Assembly (NCBI RefSeq): GCF_001544875.2
Contig: NZ_FCOA02000001.1
Span: 186,001 to 250,000, forward strand
Source of the DNA: Caballeronia hypogeia
Lineage (GTDB): Bacteria > Pseudomonadota > Gammaproteobacteria > Burkholderiales > Burkholderiaceae
Length of the DNA stretch: 64,000 nucleotides
Direction: 5' to 3'
A program made the translations under genes and the position numbers. The notes below the pieces were generated by a model. The model saw only the letters and a program-made list of their open reading frames with translations. It ran no database searches and was not told where the DNA came from. Shown here in pieces: positions 37,978-47,264 of this stretch. Within the stretch, counting starts at the first letter, position 1. Each line of letters starts with the position of its first letter.

Positions 37978-38343
37978 TTAAGCAGCGCTCGACGGTGCGG
38001 ACGAGCTCGCAGCAGGCTTGGCGGCCTCCGACGATGATGCGGCAGCGGAGTTCGCGCCTTCGCTCACGTTCGAACTGGCGGCGCTACCCGAATTCGCCGA
38101 TGCGTCATCCGACTTCGCCGCCGGCGCGCTCGGATTGGAGCCGCCGTTCGAATTGCTGTTTCCGCCGCGAAAATCGGTGACATACCAGCCCGATCCCTTC
38201 AACTGGAAACCGGCGGCGGTCACCTGCTTCGAAAAAGCGTCCTGCCCGCAGGCAGGACATTGCGTGAGCGGCGCATCGCTCAGTTTCTGAAGCACGTCTT
38301 TTTCGTGGCCGCAGTTTGCGCAGCGGTACGCGTAAATCGGCAT
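37978..38343 (-). CDS. FmdB family zinc ribbon protein
   Basis: A 121-residue protein with an N-terminal zinc ribbon: MPIYAYRCANCGHEKD, then CPACGQD, giving a CxxC...CxxC site. The second half (from about 65) is low-complexity Ser-Ala-Asn. The family is putatively regulatory (FmdB of Methylophilus), but its role in Burkholderiaceae is unknown. SD AGGAAGAG lies just upstream of ATG 38343. Its original promoter is now separated from it by the 2.88-kb group II intron. Confidence 0.9.
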   Translation of the reverse strand: MPIYAYRCANCGHEKDVLQKLSDAPLTQCPACGQDAFSKQVTAAGFQLKGSGWYVTDFRGGNSNSNGGSNPSAPAAKSDDASANSGSAASSNVSEGANSAAASSSEAAKPAASSSAPSSAA

Positions 38344-38417
38344 GGCACTCTTCCTACAATGATCTTTCGACGCTTGGTAGGGTAGCCCCCTCCCCTTGCG
38401 GAGAAAGGGCCCCCTAA

Positions 38418-38451
38418 GAACTGTACGTGCGAGTTTCCCCGCATACAGCTC
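38418..38451 (-). other. Group II intron domain V
   Basis: A 34-nt hairpin beginning GAGC (catalytic AGC triad) with a GAAA tetraloop and ending GTTC, the canonical catalytic core. Its ends pair perfectly except for the usual two-nucleotide bulge. It fixes the 3' side of the intron. Confidence 0.9.
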
Positions 38452-38474
38452 AAGCCTACATGAGCAAAACTCTG

Positions 38475-40175
38475 CTACCGCAGAGCCGGTTTAGTCACAG
38501 TCAAACCACAGGCATGCACCTGCCGGTGGCAGTGAGGATGAAGCAGTACCCGGTTCGACAGCGAGTCGGTCCCACCGTGCATCCGATACACCAGATGATG
38601 GTTGTGCGAACCGGTCTCGTCGGTCAGAACCCCGTCGCAGAGCGCACACCGCCCGTCCTGCGACATATACAAAATGACCCATTGCTTGAGATGGCGCTTG
38701 GAGTACTGCATGCGCGTCTGTCGCAATTGCTCACCGTACTGTTCCCACGCAGGGTCAAAGGGATTGAACTCCCCTTGAATCTTCGTGGGATAGCGGATAG
38801 CCGTACCACTAAGCGAATACAGCTCCTCTATCACCCTACTACCGTCCTTTGCGATCCGTGGGACGCCAAACACCCAATGCCGACTTTCGATAGTGTGAAA
38901 GTACTTCCTCTTCACCCACTCGACCGTCTTTCGTGGATGACGTCGTTTGGACCACCGCCAGAGTTGCTTGAAAATTAGAAACTCCGTGCGGCTGAACGCC
39001 CGCTTGGCAGAGACGTGGTGGTGATACTGCGCCCAACCACGCAACATAGGGTTCAGCAGGTCAATAAGCTCCGCCTGCTTAACCGTTTTGTTGCCACTGA
39101 TCGTATCCGCCACCTTGCGATAGAACGCTTGCACGTTCTTCTTGCTTGGGGTGGGAAGGAATTTTCCGTTGTACTTCCGAAAATTCCACCCAAGGAAATC
39201 AAAGCCGTCTTCAATGTGAACGATCCGCGTCTTCGCCTCGGATAGTCGCAAACCTCGTGTGGCTAGGAATGCTTCGACCCAGGGGCGGACTTCGAGTTCG
39301 AGAGCTTCGCGAGAAGCTCCGCTGATAACGAAGTCGTCTGCATATCGCACAACATTGACCTTCAGCTTCTTGGCCTTCCCGATGCCCAATTTCGCACTGA
39401 GGTGCGCGATTAGGTCCCGTTCTAACCCGTTCAGCGTCATATTCGCCAGCGTGGGAGAGATCACCCCTCCCTGGGGCGTTCCGGCCCGCGTCGCCTGAAA
39501 CTGACCCTTATAAATCAAGCCAGCCTTTAACCATTTCCGCAGGATGCTCTTGTCCATGGGGACATTTGCGATCAGCCAGTCATGGTTGATGTGATCGAAG
39601 AAGCCTTCGATGTCAGCGTCTAGGACCCATTGGGACGAATCCCGGCGGGACAGACAACCGCGCAGTTGGCCCATAGCATCAGCTGTCGAGCGGTTGATTC
39701 GAAATCCATAGGAGTTCGGGTCGCTCGTAGATTCTGCTACCGGCTCCAATGCCAGCAGATACAGGGCTTGCATCGCCCTGTCCCGCATGGTCGGGATACC
39801 CAGAGGGCGTTCCTTCCCATTGGCTTTGGGGATAAAGACTCTCCGTAATGGCAAAGCCCTATATCCGTGCCGCTTCAATCTGCCGACAGCTTCCCATCGG
39901 CTCTCAGGCGAGTCCCACAGTTCGCGATCGACTCCAGCCGTACGCGCACCTTGATTTTGCGTAACACGTCGTACCGCGTACAGCTTCGCGGACAACGTGC
40001 GAGTCAGCATCCGTTGCAGGGCTTTCACCCGGCGCCAGTCGCCTTCTCGCGTCGCCTTCGCAATTCGTATCTGCATCCCTCTCACATTCCGTTCAACCAG
40101 CCGCCAATCTACGGCGTGCCACTTGTCAGGGACATGGGAAAGCGCAGACCCAGTCTTCCGACTCGATACTCTCAT
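38475..40175 (-). CDS. ltrA: Group II intron reverse transcriptase/maturase (LtrA-type, with HNH endonuclease)
   Basis: Intron-encoded protein of 566 residues. The reverse transcriptase domain contains GTPQGGVISPTLAN (about 232-245) and the YADD catalytic motif at 278-281. A maturase X domain lies at about 340-460. The C-terminal En domain is an HNH nuclease (CALC at 510-513, H524/H526/H527, H546/H550). Such proteins help splicing and retrohoming. All motifs are intact, so it may still be active. AGGAG precedes ATG 40175. The intron is richer in A+T than the flanks, consistent with foreign origin. Confidence 0.93.
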   Translation of the reverse strand: MRVSSRKTGSALSHVPDKWHAVDWRLVERNVRGMQIRIAKATREGDWRRVKALQRMLTRTLSAKLYAVRRVTQNQGARTAGVDRELWDSPESRWEAVGRLKRHGYRALPLRRVFIPKANGKERPLGIPTMRDRAMQALYLLALEPVAESTSDPNSYGFRINRSTADAMGQLRGCLSRRDSSQWVLDADIEGFFDHINHDWLIANVPMDKSILRKWLKAGLIYKGQFQATRAGTPQGGVISPTLANMTLNGLERDLIAHLSAKLGIGKAKKLKVNVVRYADDFVISGASREALELEVRPWVEAFLATRGLRLSEAKTRIVHIEDGFDFLGWNFRKYNGKFLPTPSKKNVQAFYRKVADTISGNKTVKQAELIDLLNPMLRGWAQYHHHVSAKRAFSRTEFLIFKQLWRWSKRRHPRKTVEWVKRKYFHTIESRHWVFGVPRIAKDGSRVIEELYSLSGTAIRYPTKIQGEFNPFDPAWEQYGEQLRQTRMQYSKRHLKQWVILYMSQDGRCALCDGVLTDETGSHNHHLVYRMHGGTDSLSNRVLLHPHCHRQVHACGLTVTKPALR

Positions 40176-41267
40176 GCTGCTCTCCTACCTTAGGTTAGAC
40201 CCCGGCAGAAGGCGCATCTCCCCCAGCGGGGCAGATACACCCGCTGGGGAACAACAGAACTCAACATAGGTGCATGCACCCATGTCTCGAACAAACACTG
40301 CAACACGGGTGCGTGCACCCGCATCTAACCAAGTACCAGAGGGTTAGTCAGCCGTCTTGCGACGGTAGACCAGACGGAAGTCTGCCCGCTTTCGCGTGGA
40401 GTGATGTTGCAACTCCTATCCGAACCATTACAGCCCGACTTTCGCTTTCTCCGTCCTCCCATACCCGCACCATCCACAGCGTTCCTCACGGTTCGCCTGC
40501 CGAGCAACCTCCCCGGCAACAATACGGGCTTACCACGTTCCCGATGCATCACACGACTGACTTAGGCTCTACCTCTCCCCCGGCGGTGGGATGACGACGT
40601 GACCCGAGCTTCGAGCGGATCAGCCAACCGCGTACCATTTTGGTCGGTGCCACACAGCAGCTTAGGCACCACAATTCTTACGAGGTTTATCAGTAGTTCA
40701 CTTGCGTTAGCCATATCAGCCAGCCTAAGGACTCAACCCCCGCGCTGCTGGGAGTATCTATGTGCAGACCTCACGGTCCACACATACTGGCAAGCCAAGA
40801 CCTATTGTCAGAGAAGCTTCACACCCCACCGTTACCAGTGACGCATGTCCTCCTAGGCTACTGCTGGTCGTACAACAGGTTCACTACCCAACGAATGCGA
40901 GGTTGGGTTGAACAATGACGCATCGAGTTGTCCACTCGTACCGCTAGCGAATCCCTTAGCTTGTGGCGTAGGACTTGCAAACAACAATCCGCGTGTCAGC
41001 GGAGTTGAAGCCGCTGACAGGGCGGAACTCGGTGGTAACCGAGTTGATGCAATGCGATCCCGGCGGATGCAGTACCAGGAAATCGCCTATGGCGATACCC
41101 GGTACTACCCTTCCAGGTATCGCTTCACTACAAATTGCCGGCCTCAAGGTGCCAGCACTATGGTCAGCAGAGCAGTCAGGACCGCGACCCCAACTGATTT
41201 CCGACGGTCGATGCCCCTTGTCGTGGGGCCGCCGGACACGAGTGTGCGTGTCGCACCAAAGCCTTGA

Positions 41268-41273
41268 ATTATA
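41268..41273 (-). promoter_or_regulatory. -10 element of the fmdB promoter, upstream of the intron
   Basis: A perfect TATAAT on the minus strand, 11 bp before the intron's 5' end. A good -35 was not found at normal spacing; the upstream TGGTTTGCGG lacks the TG of an extended -10. The predicted start of transcription is near 41261. Confidence 0.55.
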
Positions 41274-41319
41274 GCCGCAAACCAGTTTTGACCCGCGATT
41301 TTCAGGATAAGGCACGCAG

Positions 41320-41343
41320 GCCGGGTACAACGCCGGGTACAAC
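41320..41343 (-). repeat. Tandem 12-bp repeat between the methyltransferase and the intron
   Basis: GCCGGGTACAAC occurs twice head to tail. It lies between the TPMT-like stop and the fmdB promoter region, in a 137-bp gap with no reading frame. It may be a small slippage duplication. Confidence 0.5.
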
Positions 41344-41393
41344 TTCAACCGCGCAATATTTCAGGGCGCGGCTAGCGGATTTCAAGCCGCCGC

Positions 41394-42011
41394 TCACTTG
41401 CGCCGCCAGGTCATCCAGCGCTCGCGGTCCGCGAACACCGGAATCGAGTGGCTCACCTCGCGATCTTCGATCAGCTCGAAGTGCGGCGTCAGAAGCGCGT
41501 CCAGTTCATCGCGACCGATGCCGAACGGCGGCCCCTTCGGCGTCGCGCCGATGAAGAAGAAACCCGCAAGCACCGCTCCGGGCGCGAGGAGCGCCGCCAT
41601 TTGCCGGGCGTAATCCTGCCAGCGGTCCCTCGGCAGCGCGCACAGAAAGGCGCGTTCGTAGATCCAGTCCGGCGAAAAAGGCGGCTGGTACGTGAAGAAA
41701 TCCGCCTCCTCGACTATGCCCGCATGTGCGCCCAGTTGCGCGCGTGCCGCAACGACTGCGGCCGGCGCGAAATCGATCGCGCGCACCGGCCAGCCGCGCT
41801 CAGCCAGATGGCGCGCTTCGTAGGCGCTGCCGCAGCCGGGAATCAGCACGTTCTGTTTCGTGCGCGTCGCGACGAACGCCTCGAACGTTTCCGGCACGCC
41901 AGCCTGATCCCACGGCATGAAGTGCTGGTCGAAGCGTTCGTTCCAGAAACCGGGCGAATTCGGGTCGCGGTTGTCGAAGGAAGGTGCGTCGGGTTGGGTC
42001 GGATCGCTCAT
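41394..42011 (-). CDS. TPMT-family SAM-dependent methyltransferase
   Basis: A class I methyltransferase of 205 residues from ATG 42011, in the thiopurine S-methyltransferase family (Pfam TPMT). The SAM motif is VLIPGCGSAYEARHLAERGW near residue 55, and IYERAFLCALPRDRWQDYARQM is typical of the family. Bacterial members methylate thiols, tellurite or selenite, or halides; the substrate is not clear here. It follows ubiB by 14 bp and is the last gene of the ubi cluster strand. Confidence 0.88.
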   Translation of the reverse strand: MSDPTQPDAPSFDNRDPNSPGFWNERFDQHFMPWDQAGVPETFEAFVATRTKQNVLIPGCGSAYEARHLAERGWPVRAIDFAPAAVVAARAQLGAHAGIVEEADFFTYQPPFSPDWIYERAFLCALPRDRWQDYARQMAALLAPGAVLAGFFFIGATPKGPPFGIGRDELDALLTPHFELIEDREVSHSIPVFADRERWMTWRRK

Positions 42012-42024
42012 GACGGTGATGACC

Positions 42025-43599
42025 TCAAGGATGGCCGAGCCAGAACTGCGCAATGACGACGCCCGCGCCCGCCATCCCGATCAGCCCGAGCGCGAGCAGC
42101 GTGATCAGCAGCCGGTTCGTGCGCTTCTGCTCGGCGAGAAGCTGACGCATGGTTTCGTCGCTGCTGGCGCGCGGCGCGTCGTGATGCTGCGCCAGAATGT
42201 GATGGATCAGGCGCGGCAACTGCGGAATGGTCTTGCTCCATTGTGGCGCTTCCATCTGCAGGCGCTCGTACCAGCCACGCCAGCCGATCTGCTCGTTCAT
42301 CCAGCGCTCCAGATACGGCTTGGCCGTCTTCCAGAGGTCGAGTTCGGGGTCGAGCGAGCGCCCGAGCCCTTCGACGTTGAGCATGGTCTTTTGCAGCAAC
42401 ACGAGCTGCGGCTGGATTTCGACATTGAAACGGCGCGAGGTCGAAAACAGGCGCATCAGCACCTGCCCGAGAGAGATATCCTTCAGTGCGCGGTCGAAGT
42501 ACGGCTCACACACCGCGCGGATCGCGCTTTCCAGTTCTTCGACGCGCGTGGTCGGCGGCACCCAGCCGGATTCGAGGTGGAGGGTTGCGACGCGGTGATA
42601 GTCGCGCTTGAAGAACGCGAGAAAGTTCTGCGCGAGGTAGTTCTTGTCGAAGTCCGACAATGCCCCGACGATCCCGAAGTCCAGCGCGATATAACGCCCG
42701 AAGGTAGCGGGATCGAGGCTCACCTGAATGTTGCCGGGATGCATGTCGGCGTGAAAAAAGCCGTCGCGAAACACCTGCGTGAAGAAGATTTCGACACCCT
42801 CGCGCGCGAGCTTCGGAATGTCGACGCCCGCCGCGCGCAGGGTTTCGACCTGACTGATCGGCACGCCCACCATGCGTTCCATGACGAGGACGGTCGGAGC
42901 CGAAAGATCCCAGTACATTTCCGGCACGAGCAAGAGATCGAGCCCCTGGAAGTTGCGGCGCAACTGGCTGCCGTTGGCGGCCTCGCGCATCAGGTCGAGC
43001 TCGTCGTGGAGATATTTGTCGAATTCCGCGACCACTTCGCGCGGCTTCAGGCGCCGGCCGTCGGCCCACAGGCGTTCTGCCCAGATCGCGATGTCGCGCA
43101 GGAGCGCGAGGTCGGAGTCGATCACCGGCAGCATGCCCGGGCGCAGCACCTTCACCGCCACGGCCTTGCCCGCGTGCTCGCCGTTTTTTATCTTCGCGAA
43201 ATGCACCTGCGCGATCGAGGCGCTCGCCACCGGCACGCGCTCGAAATCGTCGAACAATTCGTCGATCGCCGCGCCGAGCGACTTCTCGATGATGGACACG
43301 GCCACCGCCGAATCGAACGGCGGAACGCGATCCTGCAGCTTGGCGAGCTCGTCGGCGATATCGACGGGCAGCAGATCGCGCCGCGTCGACAGCACCTGGC
43401 CGAACTTCACGAAGATCGGGCCGAGACTCTCCAGCGCGAGCCGCAGACGAATGCCGCGCTCGACATTGAACCGGCGACCGAAGGTCGTGATGCGCATGAG
43501 AAAGCGCACGCGACCATCGTCGATGCCGCTCATGACGAGTTCATCGAGCCCGAAGCGGACGATCGTGAAAAAAATCTTGAGGAAACGCAGAAAACGCAT
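42025..43599 (-). CDS. ubiB: Ubiquinone biosynthesis atypical kinase UbiB
   Basis: An ABC1/UbiB protein-kinase-like ATPase of 524 residues needed for ubiquinone assembly. The KxGQ motif is in [11 protein letters not shown] near residue 69; [10 protein letters not shown] is a catalytic-loop equivalent and [10 protein letters not shown] the DFG-like motif. Two hydrophobic helices at the C-terminus (about 495-520) anchor it in the membrane. ATG 43599 was chosen at [10 protein letters not shown]; the frame is open 60 codons upstream. It follows ubiJ by 22 bp. Confidence 0.95.
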   Translation of the reverse strand: MRFLRFLKIFFTIVRFGLDELVMSGIDDGRVRFLMRITTFGRRFNVERGIRLRLALESLGPIFVKFGQVLSTRRDLLPVDIADELAKLQDRVPPFDSAVAVSIIEKSLGAAIDELFDDFERVPVASASIAQVHFAKIKNGEHAGKAVAVKVLRPGMLPVIDSDLALLRDIAIWAERLWADGRRLKPREVVAEFDKYLHDELDLMREAANGSQLRRNFQGLDLLLVPEMYWDLSAPTVLVMERMVGVPISQVETLRAAGVDIPKLAREGVEIFFTQVFRDGFFHADMHPGNIQVSLDPATFGRYIALDFGIVGALSDFDKNYLAQNFLAFFKRDYHRVATLHLESGWVPPTTRVEELESAIRAVCEPYFDRALKDISLGQVLMRLFSTSRRFNVEIQPQLVLLQKTMLNVEGLGRSLDPELDLWKTAKPYLERWMNEQIGWRGWYERLQMEAPQWSKTIPQLPRLIHHILAQHHDAPRASSDETMRQLLAEQKRTNRLLITLLALGLIGMAGAGVVIAQFWLGHP

Positions 43600-43621
43600 G
43601 GTTCGGATTCGCTTCAGCTCG

Positions 43622-44338
43622 TTATTCGCGCGAGTCGCGCACGGACTCGCCGCCGGTTCGCGCTGAGGCGCCGCTGGCCGGACGTGATTGGGAGGTGGAT
43701 TGCTCGCTTTGCCGCTCGATTCTTTCGATACGTTTCTCGACCCGCGCAAGTGCATCGCGGGTCTTCGAAAGCTCGGCATTGAACGCGTCGAGCGCGCTCT
43801 TGCGCACTAGTTGCGGGCGCTCGTCAAGGAAATATTCGGTGAACGTGTCGAGCAGATTACGGCCGGTGCGCTGTGCCTGCTCCTGCACCGCCCGCGCGAT
43901 GCGGCTGACACGATGCGCGGGCGCATCGCCTATCACGCGCGCGAGATCCTCTTCCGGGTCCCACCGCAGATGCTCCGCGAGCTTGGCGAGCGTCGTCGCG
44001 AATTCGGCATCGCCTTCGATGCGCACGTGCTTCATCACGGCCGCCTGGCCCCCTTGCAGAAACGCGGGCAGCGCGTCCAGCGGCACGGCGATCGTAACGT
44101 CGAATTCGCCTGCTTCGGCTTCCGTGGTTGCGGCGAAGAGGCCATCCGGTTGCACCACGAGCGCGATCGAAACGGGCGTGCAGGACAGCTTCACGCGCTT
44201 GCCGGCGTACGGTTTCACGCGCTCGCGCGCCCACGGCTCGCGCACGAGCAGGTGATTCACGGCGGCCGCGAACGCGCCGGATGCGGTCTTCAAGGCGGGA
44301 TTTGCTGCGGGACGGGCGGATTCGTCTGCGTTCGTCAT
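43622..44338 (-). CDS. ubiJ: Ubiquinone biosynthesis accessory factor UbiJ (SCP2 domain)
   Basis: UbiJ binds late ubiquinone intermediates in the Ubi complex through its SCP2 lipid-binding domain. The 238 residues have that domain at about 35-140 ([19 protein letters not shown]), then helices with [17 protein letters not shown] typical of UbiJ. The C-terminus ends in a charged coil. It lies upstream of ubiB and downstream of the Tim44 gene, from which it is separated by a terminator. ubiE is 1.2 kb further upstream, keeping the ubiEJB order. Confidence 0.9.
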   Translation of the reverse strand: MTNADESARPAANPALKTASGAFAAAVNHLLVREPWARERVKPYAGKRVKLSCTPVSIALVVQPDGLFAATTEAEAGEFDVTIAVPLDALPAFLQGGQAAVMKHVRIEGDAEFATTLAKLAEHLRWDPEEDLARVIGDAPAHRVSRIARAVQEQAQRTGRNLLDTFTEYFLDERPQLVRKSALDAFNAELSKTRDALARVEKRIERIERQSEQSTSQSRPASGASARTGGESVRDSRE

Positions 44339-44354
44339 CGGCTATGAGATGAAA

Positions 44355-44385
44355 AAACCCGCGCGAGACGCTTCTCGCGCGGGTT
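44355..44385 (-). terminator. Terminator of the Tim44-domain gene
   Basis: A 14-bp perfect stem (AAACCCGCGCGAGA with its complement, 4-nt loop). On the minus strand it is followed by six T residues. It lies between the Tim44-domain gene and ubiJ, so ubiJ-ubiB probably have their own promoter or rely on read-through. Confidence 0.88.
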
Positions 44386-44496
44386 TCTATTCTACCGCCG
44401 CCACCGTCAGTCACACTGATGCTTGCCGGCTATTGGCCATTCGGCCGAGGACGCGGCACCGGACTGCCTGCCGGCGCCGCGTCAGGCTCACGAGGC

Positions 44497-45513
44497 TTAA
44501 CTGACCTGCTGAATGCCAGCCAGCAGCCAGCCTTCGTTGCCAACCTTCTGTTTCGACAGGTTCCAGACCTCGACGAACGGTTCCGCCGCCGCACCTTCCG
44601 ACTCGCGGATCAAGCCATGGAAGCGCACGCTCGCCAGATACTCGGCCGCGCGGTCCTCTACGCCGAGCACGTCGGCGTTGAGCTGCACCACGTCCGTGCG
44701 GTTCGGCGCGCTGCCGCGGGCATCGACGTCGAGTTTGACTTCGGCGAACATTTCGGGCGTCGTGAATTCGCGGATGTCATTGACGTTGCCGCGATCCCAC
44801 GCGTCCTGCAGACGCACGAAGTAGACCTTCGCGTTACGCACGAACGCTTCGGTGTCGAAGCCCGCCGGCACGTTCGGATTCACGGCCGGTTGGCCCTGGG
44901 GCGTCTCGATGTAGTTCGCGCCGAAGCCCGCAGGCTGCTGCGGCACCTGCGGCGGGTCCTGGTTCAGGCTCGTGCGCGTGGTCGCGCCGTAAGGCGATGC
45001 CGAACCGGGACCCGCACCGGCGCCGGCGTACGCGGGCGTGTTATTGCCCTGACGACGGCGCATGATGAAGCGGAACAGCATGACGGCCGCCAGCACGATC
45101 AGCGCGATCATGATCATGTTGGCCATTGCGCCGGCGAAGGCTTCGCCGAGACCGAAGTGCGACAGCAGCGCCGCGATGCCCAGACCCGCCGCGAGACCGG
45201 CGATCGGCCCGAGCCAGCGGTTACGCGCGGGCTGCGCGGCCGGCGGCGCGGCGGGCGCGGGTTGCGCGCGCTGCGCCTGGCCAGCCTGGCCCTGCTGCAT
45301 CGACTGGGATTGCGACGGCGGCGTCGCCTGATGTTGCTGCGTCGCCGTGGCCGACTGACGGCCCATGCTGCGGCCGCCGCCCATGCGCTTGGCTTCCGCC
45401 GTTTCTGCGAAGATTGCGCCAGCCGCAATAACGCCAGCCAGCGCCAAGATTCCGGCCTTCCTGAAGAAGATGTTCAGGAAACCCCGGGATTGGGGTTTGC
45501 GCGAATCGAACAT
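44497..45513 (-). CDS. Tim44 domain-containing protein
   Basis: A 338-residue membrane protein. An N-terminal hydrophobic segment (about 19-40), then a Gln-Pro-Ala-rich linker, a second membrane helix (about 130-150, IMIALIVLAAVMLFRFIM) and a C-terminal Tim44-like domain (about 205-338) with FVRNAKVYFVRLQDAWDRGNVNDIREFTT. The domain is shared with mitochondrial Tim44 and bacterial TimA-like proteins; the function in Burkholderia is unknown. Lies between ubiE (25 bp) and ubiJ. Confidence 0.9.
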   Translation of the reverse strand: MFDSRKPQSRGFLNIFFRKAGILALAGVIAAGAIFAETAEAKRMGGGRSMGRQSATATQQHQATPPSQSQSMQQGQAGQAQRAQPAPAAPPAAQPARNRWLGPIAGLAAGLGIAALLSHFGLGEAFAGAMANMIMIALIVLAAVMLFRFIMRRRQGNNTPAYAGAGAGPGSASPYGATTRTSLNQDPPQVPQQPAGFGANYIETPQGQPAVNPNVPAGFDTEAFVRNAKVYFVRLQDAWDRGNVNDIREFTTPEMFAEVKLDVDARGSAPNRTDVVQLNADVLGVEDRAAEYLASVRFHGLIRESEGAAAEPFVEVWNLSKQKVGNEGWLLAGIQQVS

Positions 45514-45538
45514 ATCGAATCCTTTTGAGAGTGGAACA

Positions 45539-46270
45539 CTAAAATTTGGTCCCGACGTGTAACGCTACCACGCCACCTGACAAATTGTAATATTCGACTC
45601 GATCCAGGCCCGCTTGTTCCATCATTGTTTTCAGAGTTTCCTGGTCCGGGTGCATGCGGATGGACTCGGCCAAATACCGATAACTATCCGGATCTTTCGC
45701 TACTTTCTCGCCAAGCCACGGCAAGATCTTGAAACTATAGACATCGTACGGCTTTTTGAGCGGTTCCCACACCTTCGAGAATTCCAGCACCAGCAGACGG
45801 CCGCCCGGCTTCAAGACACGTGTCATCTCGGCCAGCGCACCATCTTTGTGCGTCATATTACGAAGACCGAAAGCAACCGTAACAACATTGAAATAATTGT
45901 TCGGGAACGGGATCTTCTCCGCGTCGCATAGCAGGGTGGGCGTGATTACGCCCTTGTCGATCAGACGGTCGCGCCCGACGCGCAGCATTGATTCGTTGAT
46001 GTCCGTATGCCAGACCTCGCCGCTTTCCCCGGCCTGCTTGGCGAACGCCATGGCAAGGTCGCCCGTGCCGCCCGCGATGTCCAGCACCTTGTAGCCCGGC
46101 CGCACCTTGGCCAGTCCGATCGTGAAGTGCTTCCAGATCCGATGCAGTCCGCCGGACATCAGGTCGTTCATCAAGTCGTAGTTGCTCGCGACGGAGTGAA
46201 ACACGCCCGCTACTTTCTTCGCCTTGTCCTGCTCATCGACCGTTTCATATCCGAAATGGGTCTTGCTCAT
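45539..46270 (-). CDS. ubiE: Ubiquinone/menaquinone C-methyltransferase UbiE
   Basis: Transfers a methyl group from SAM to C2 of the benzoquinol ring. From ATG 46270 it has 243 residues. SAM motif I is [12 protein letters not shown] near residue 68; [23 protein letters not shown] and [14 protein letters not shown] are UbiE signatures. The frame extends 15 codons upstream, but [17 protein letters not shown] is the normal N-terminus. Downstream is the Tim44-domain gene and, further on, ubiJ and ubiB. Confidence 0.96.
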   Translation of the reverse strand: MSKTHFGYETVDEQDKAKKVAGVFHSVASNYDLMNDLMSGGLHRIWKHFTIGLAKVRPGYKVLDIAGGTGDLAMAFAKQAGESGEVWHTDINESMLRVGRDRLIDKGVITPTLLCDAEKIPFPNNYFNVVTVAFGLRNMTHKDGALAEMTRVLKPGGRLLVLEFSKVWEPLKKPYDVYSFKILPWLGEKVAKDPDSYRYLAESIRMHPDQETLKTMMEQAGLDRVEYYNLSGGVVALHVGTKF

Positions 46271-46362
46271 CGCGCTCGTTCCTCGCCTTTGTTCGTTCTG
46301 TATCTGCGCAATCATTGCGCCGGCTGTGCGGCGTTATGCCGCATCCGTTATGTTTGATCGCC

Positions 46363-46773
46363 TCAGTGGCAGTGCCCGCCGCCGGACGGTTTCGTGGCCA
46401 TCGGCGTGTCGCGCTCGACGCCCGCCGCTTCCAGCCGCGCCAGATAGTCGCGCCAGCGTTCATCCTGATGCGTCGCCAGGTCGTACAGGATGTCCCAAGA
46501 ATAGATGCCGGTATTGTGGCCGTCCGAAAAATTCAGTTGCAGCGCGTAATGTCCGACCGGATCGATGCCGATGATCGTCACGTCGCGCTTGCCGGTCTGC
46601 AGCGTTTCCTGCCCGGGACCGTGGCCCTGCACTTCCGCCGACGGCGAACAGACGCGCAGTAATTCGAACGGCACGCGATACGATCCGTCGGCGTATTGCA
46701 GTTCGAGCACGCGCGATTTTGAATGCACGACGACGCCGGTGGGAATCGGCGTCGTGGGGGTGAGTCCGCTCAT
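46363..46773 (-). CDS. DUF971 domain protein (GBBH-like_N)
   Basis: A 136-residue protein of the gamma-butyrobetaine hydroxylase-like N-terminal domain family (DUF971), seen as YADGSYRVPFELLRVCSPSAE, then HYALQLNFSDGHNTGIYSWDILYDL. Related proteins have been linked to Fe-S carrier work (ApbC/Mrp neighbours), but the function is unproven. The C-terminus ends GGGHCH, a possible metal-binding tail. It lies 12 bp after the HIT gene and 92 bp before ubiE, so the three may be one operon. Confidence 0.85.
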   Translation of the reverse strand: MSGLTPTTPIPTGVVVHSKSRVLELQYADGSYRVPFELLRVCSPSAEVQGHGPGQETLQTGKRDVTIIGIDPVGHYALQLNFSDGHNTGIYSWDILYDLATHQDERWRDYLARLEAAGVERDTPMATKPSGGGHCH

Positions 46774-46785
46774 GATCTTGTCTTG

Positions 46786-47229
46786 TTAGTGACCAAACTG
46801 CGCGCCGAAGGCCGCGTTCAGCTCGTTGCGAATCTGCTCGTACATGAGCGTGGCCTGCGCGCGGCGCTTGGAGAGCTGCGCTTCCGACACGGTCCGCTGG
46901 CGCGGCGCCCAGATCGGCAGTGGAAAGCGGGAATCGTTGGAAAAACGCGGAATGACGTGCCAGTGGACATGCGGCACCTGATTGCCGAGGCTCGCCAGAT
47001 TGATCTTGTCGGGCACGAGCACGCGGCGCATTGCGCGCTCGACGATGTTCACGGCGGTCATCACGCGCGCGCGCTCGTCGTCCGACAGATCGGACATTTC
47101 GGCGACGTGCGCATTCCAGACGACACGGCACAGGCCCGGCCAGTCGGGCTCGTTGGCAAGGACGACGCGCAAGACGTCGTCCTTCCACAGTACTTCGCCG
47201 CCGTCTTCACGGCAAAACACACAGTCCAT
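46786..47229 (-). CDS. HIT family protein
   Basis: A histidine-triad nucleotide hydrolase/transferase of 147 residues. The triad is HVHWH at 87-91 in NQVPHVHWHVIPRF, lacking the final His of the ideal HxHxHxx motif at that site. The N-terminal CxxC-like cysteines CVFCREDGG might bind zinc. Such proteins act on nucleotide conjugates such as AMP-lysine or Ap4A; the true substrate is not known. It is followed by the DUF971 gene. Confidence 0.88.
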   Translation of the reverse strand: MDCVFCREDGGEVLWKDDVLRVVLANEPDWPGLCRVVWNAHVAEMSDLSDDERARVMTAVNIVERAMRRVLVPDKINLASLGNQVPHVHWHVIPRFSNDSRFPLPIWAPRQRTVSEAQLSKRRAQATLMYEQIRNELNAAFGAQFGH

Positions 47230-47264
47230 TTGGTCCTCTAGCGAATCAAACCTCGATTTCGCTA

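Larger units (their letters stand above)
38377..41256 (-). mobile_element. Group II intron with maturase ORF, inserted in the fmdB leader
   Basis: A complete self-splicing retroelement of 2880 nt. On the minus strand it begins GTGCGACACGC at 41256 and ends CTACCCTAC at 38377. Domain V (38418-38451) has the 34-nt GAGC...GAAA...GTTC form, and domain VI (38377-38417) has a bulged A 7 nt from the 3' end. The maturase ORF lies in domain IV, ending 23 nt from domain V. Domains I-III occupy about 40176-41256, with no CDS. Inside domain IV-type sequence near 40269-40320 are two near-palindromic hairpins (GGTGCATGCACC and GGGTGCGTGCACCC). The two exons are the fmdB -10 region and the fmdB leader. Confidence 0.9.

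Noticed and set aside
40269..40320. Two GC-rich near-palindromes that could be attachment sites
   Set aside because: They lie inside the group II intron RNA and are better explained as its own hairpins.
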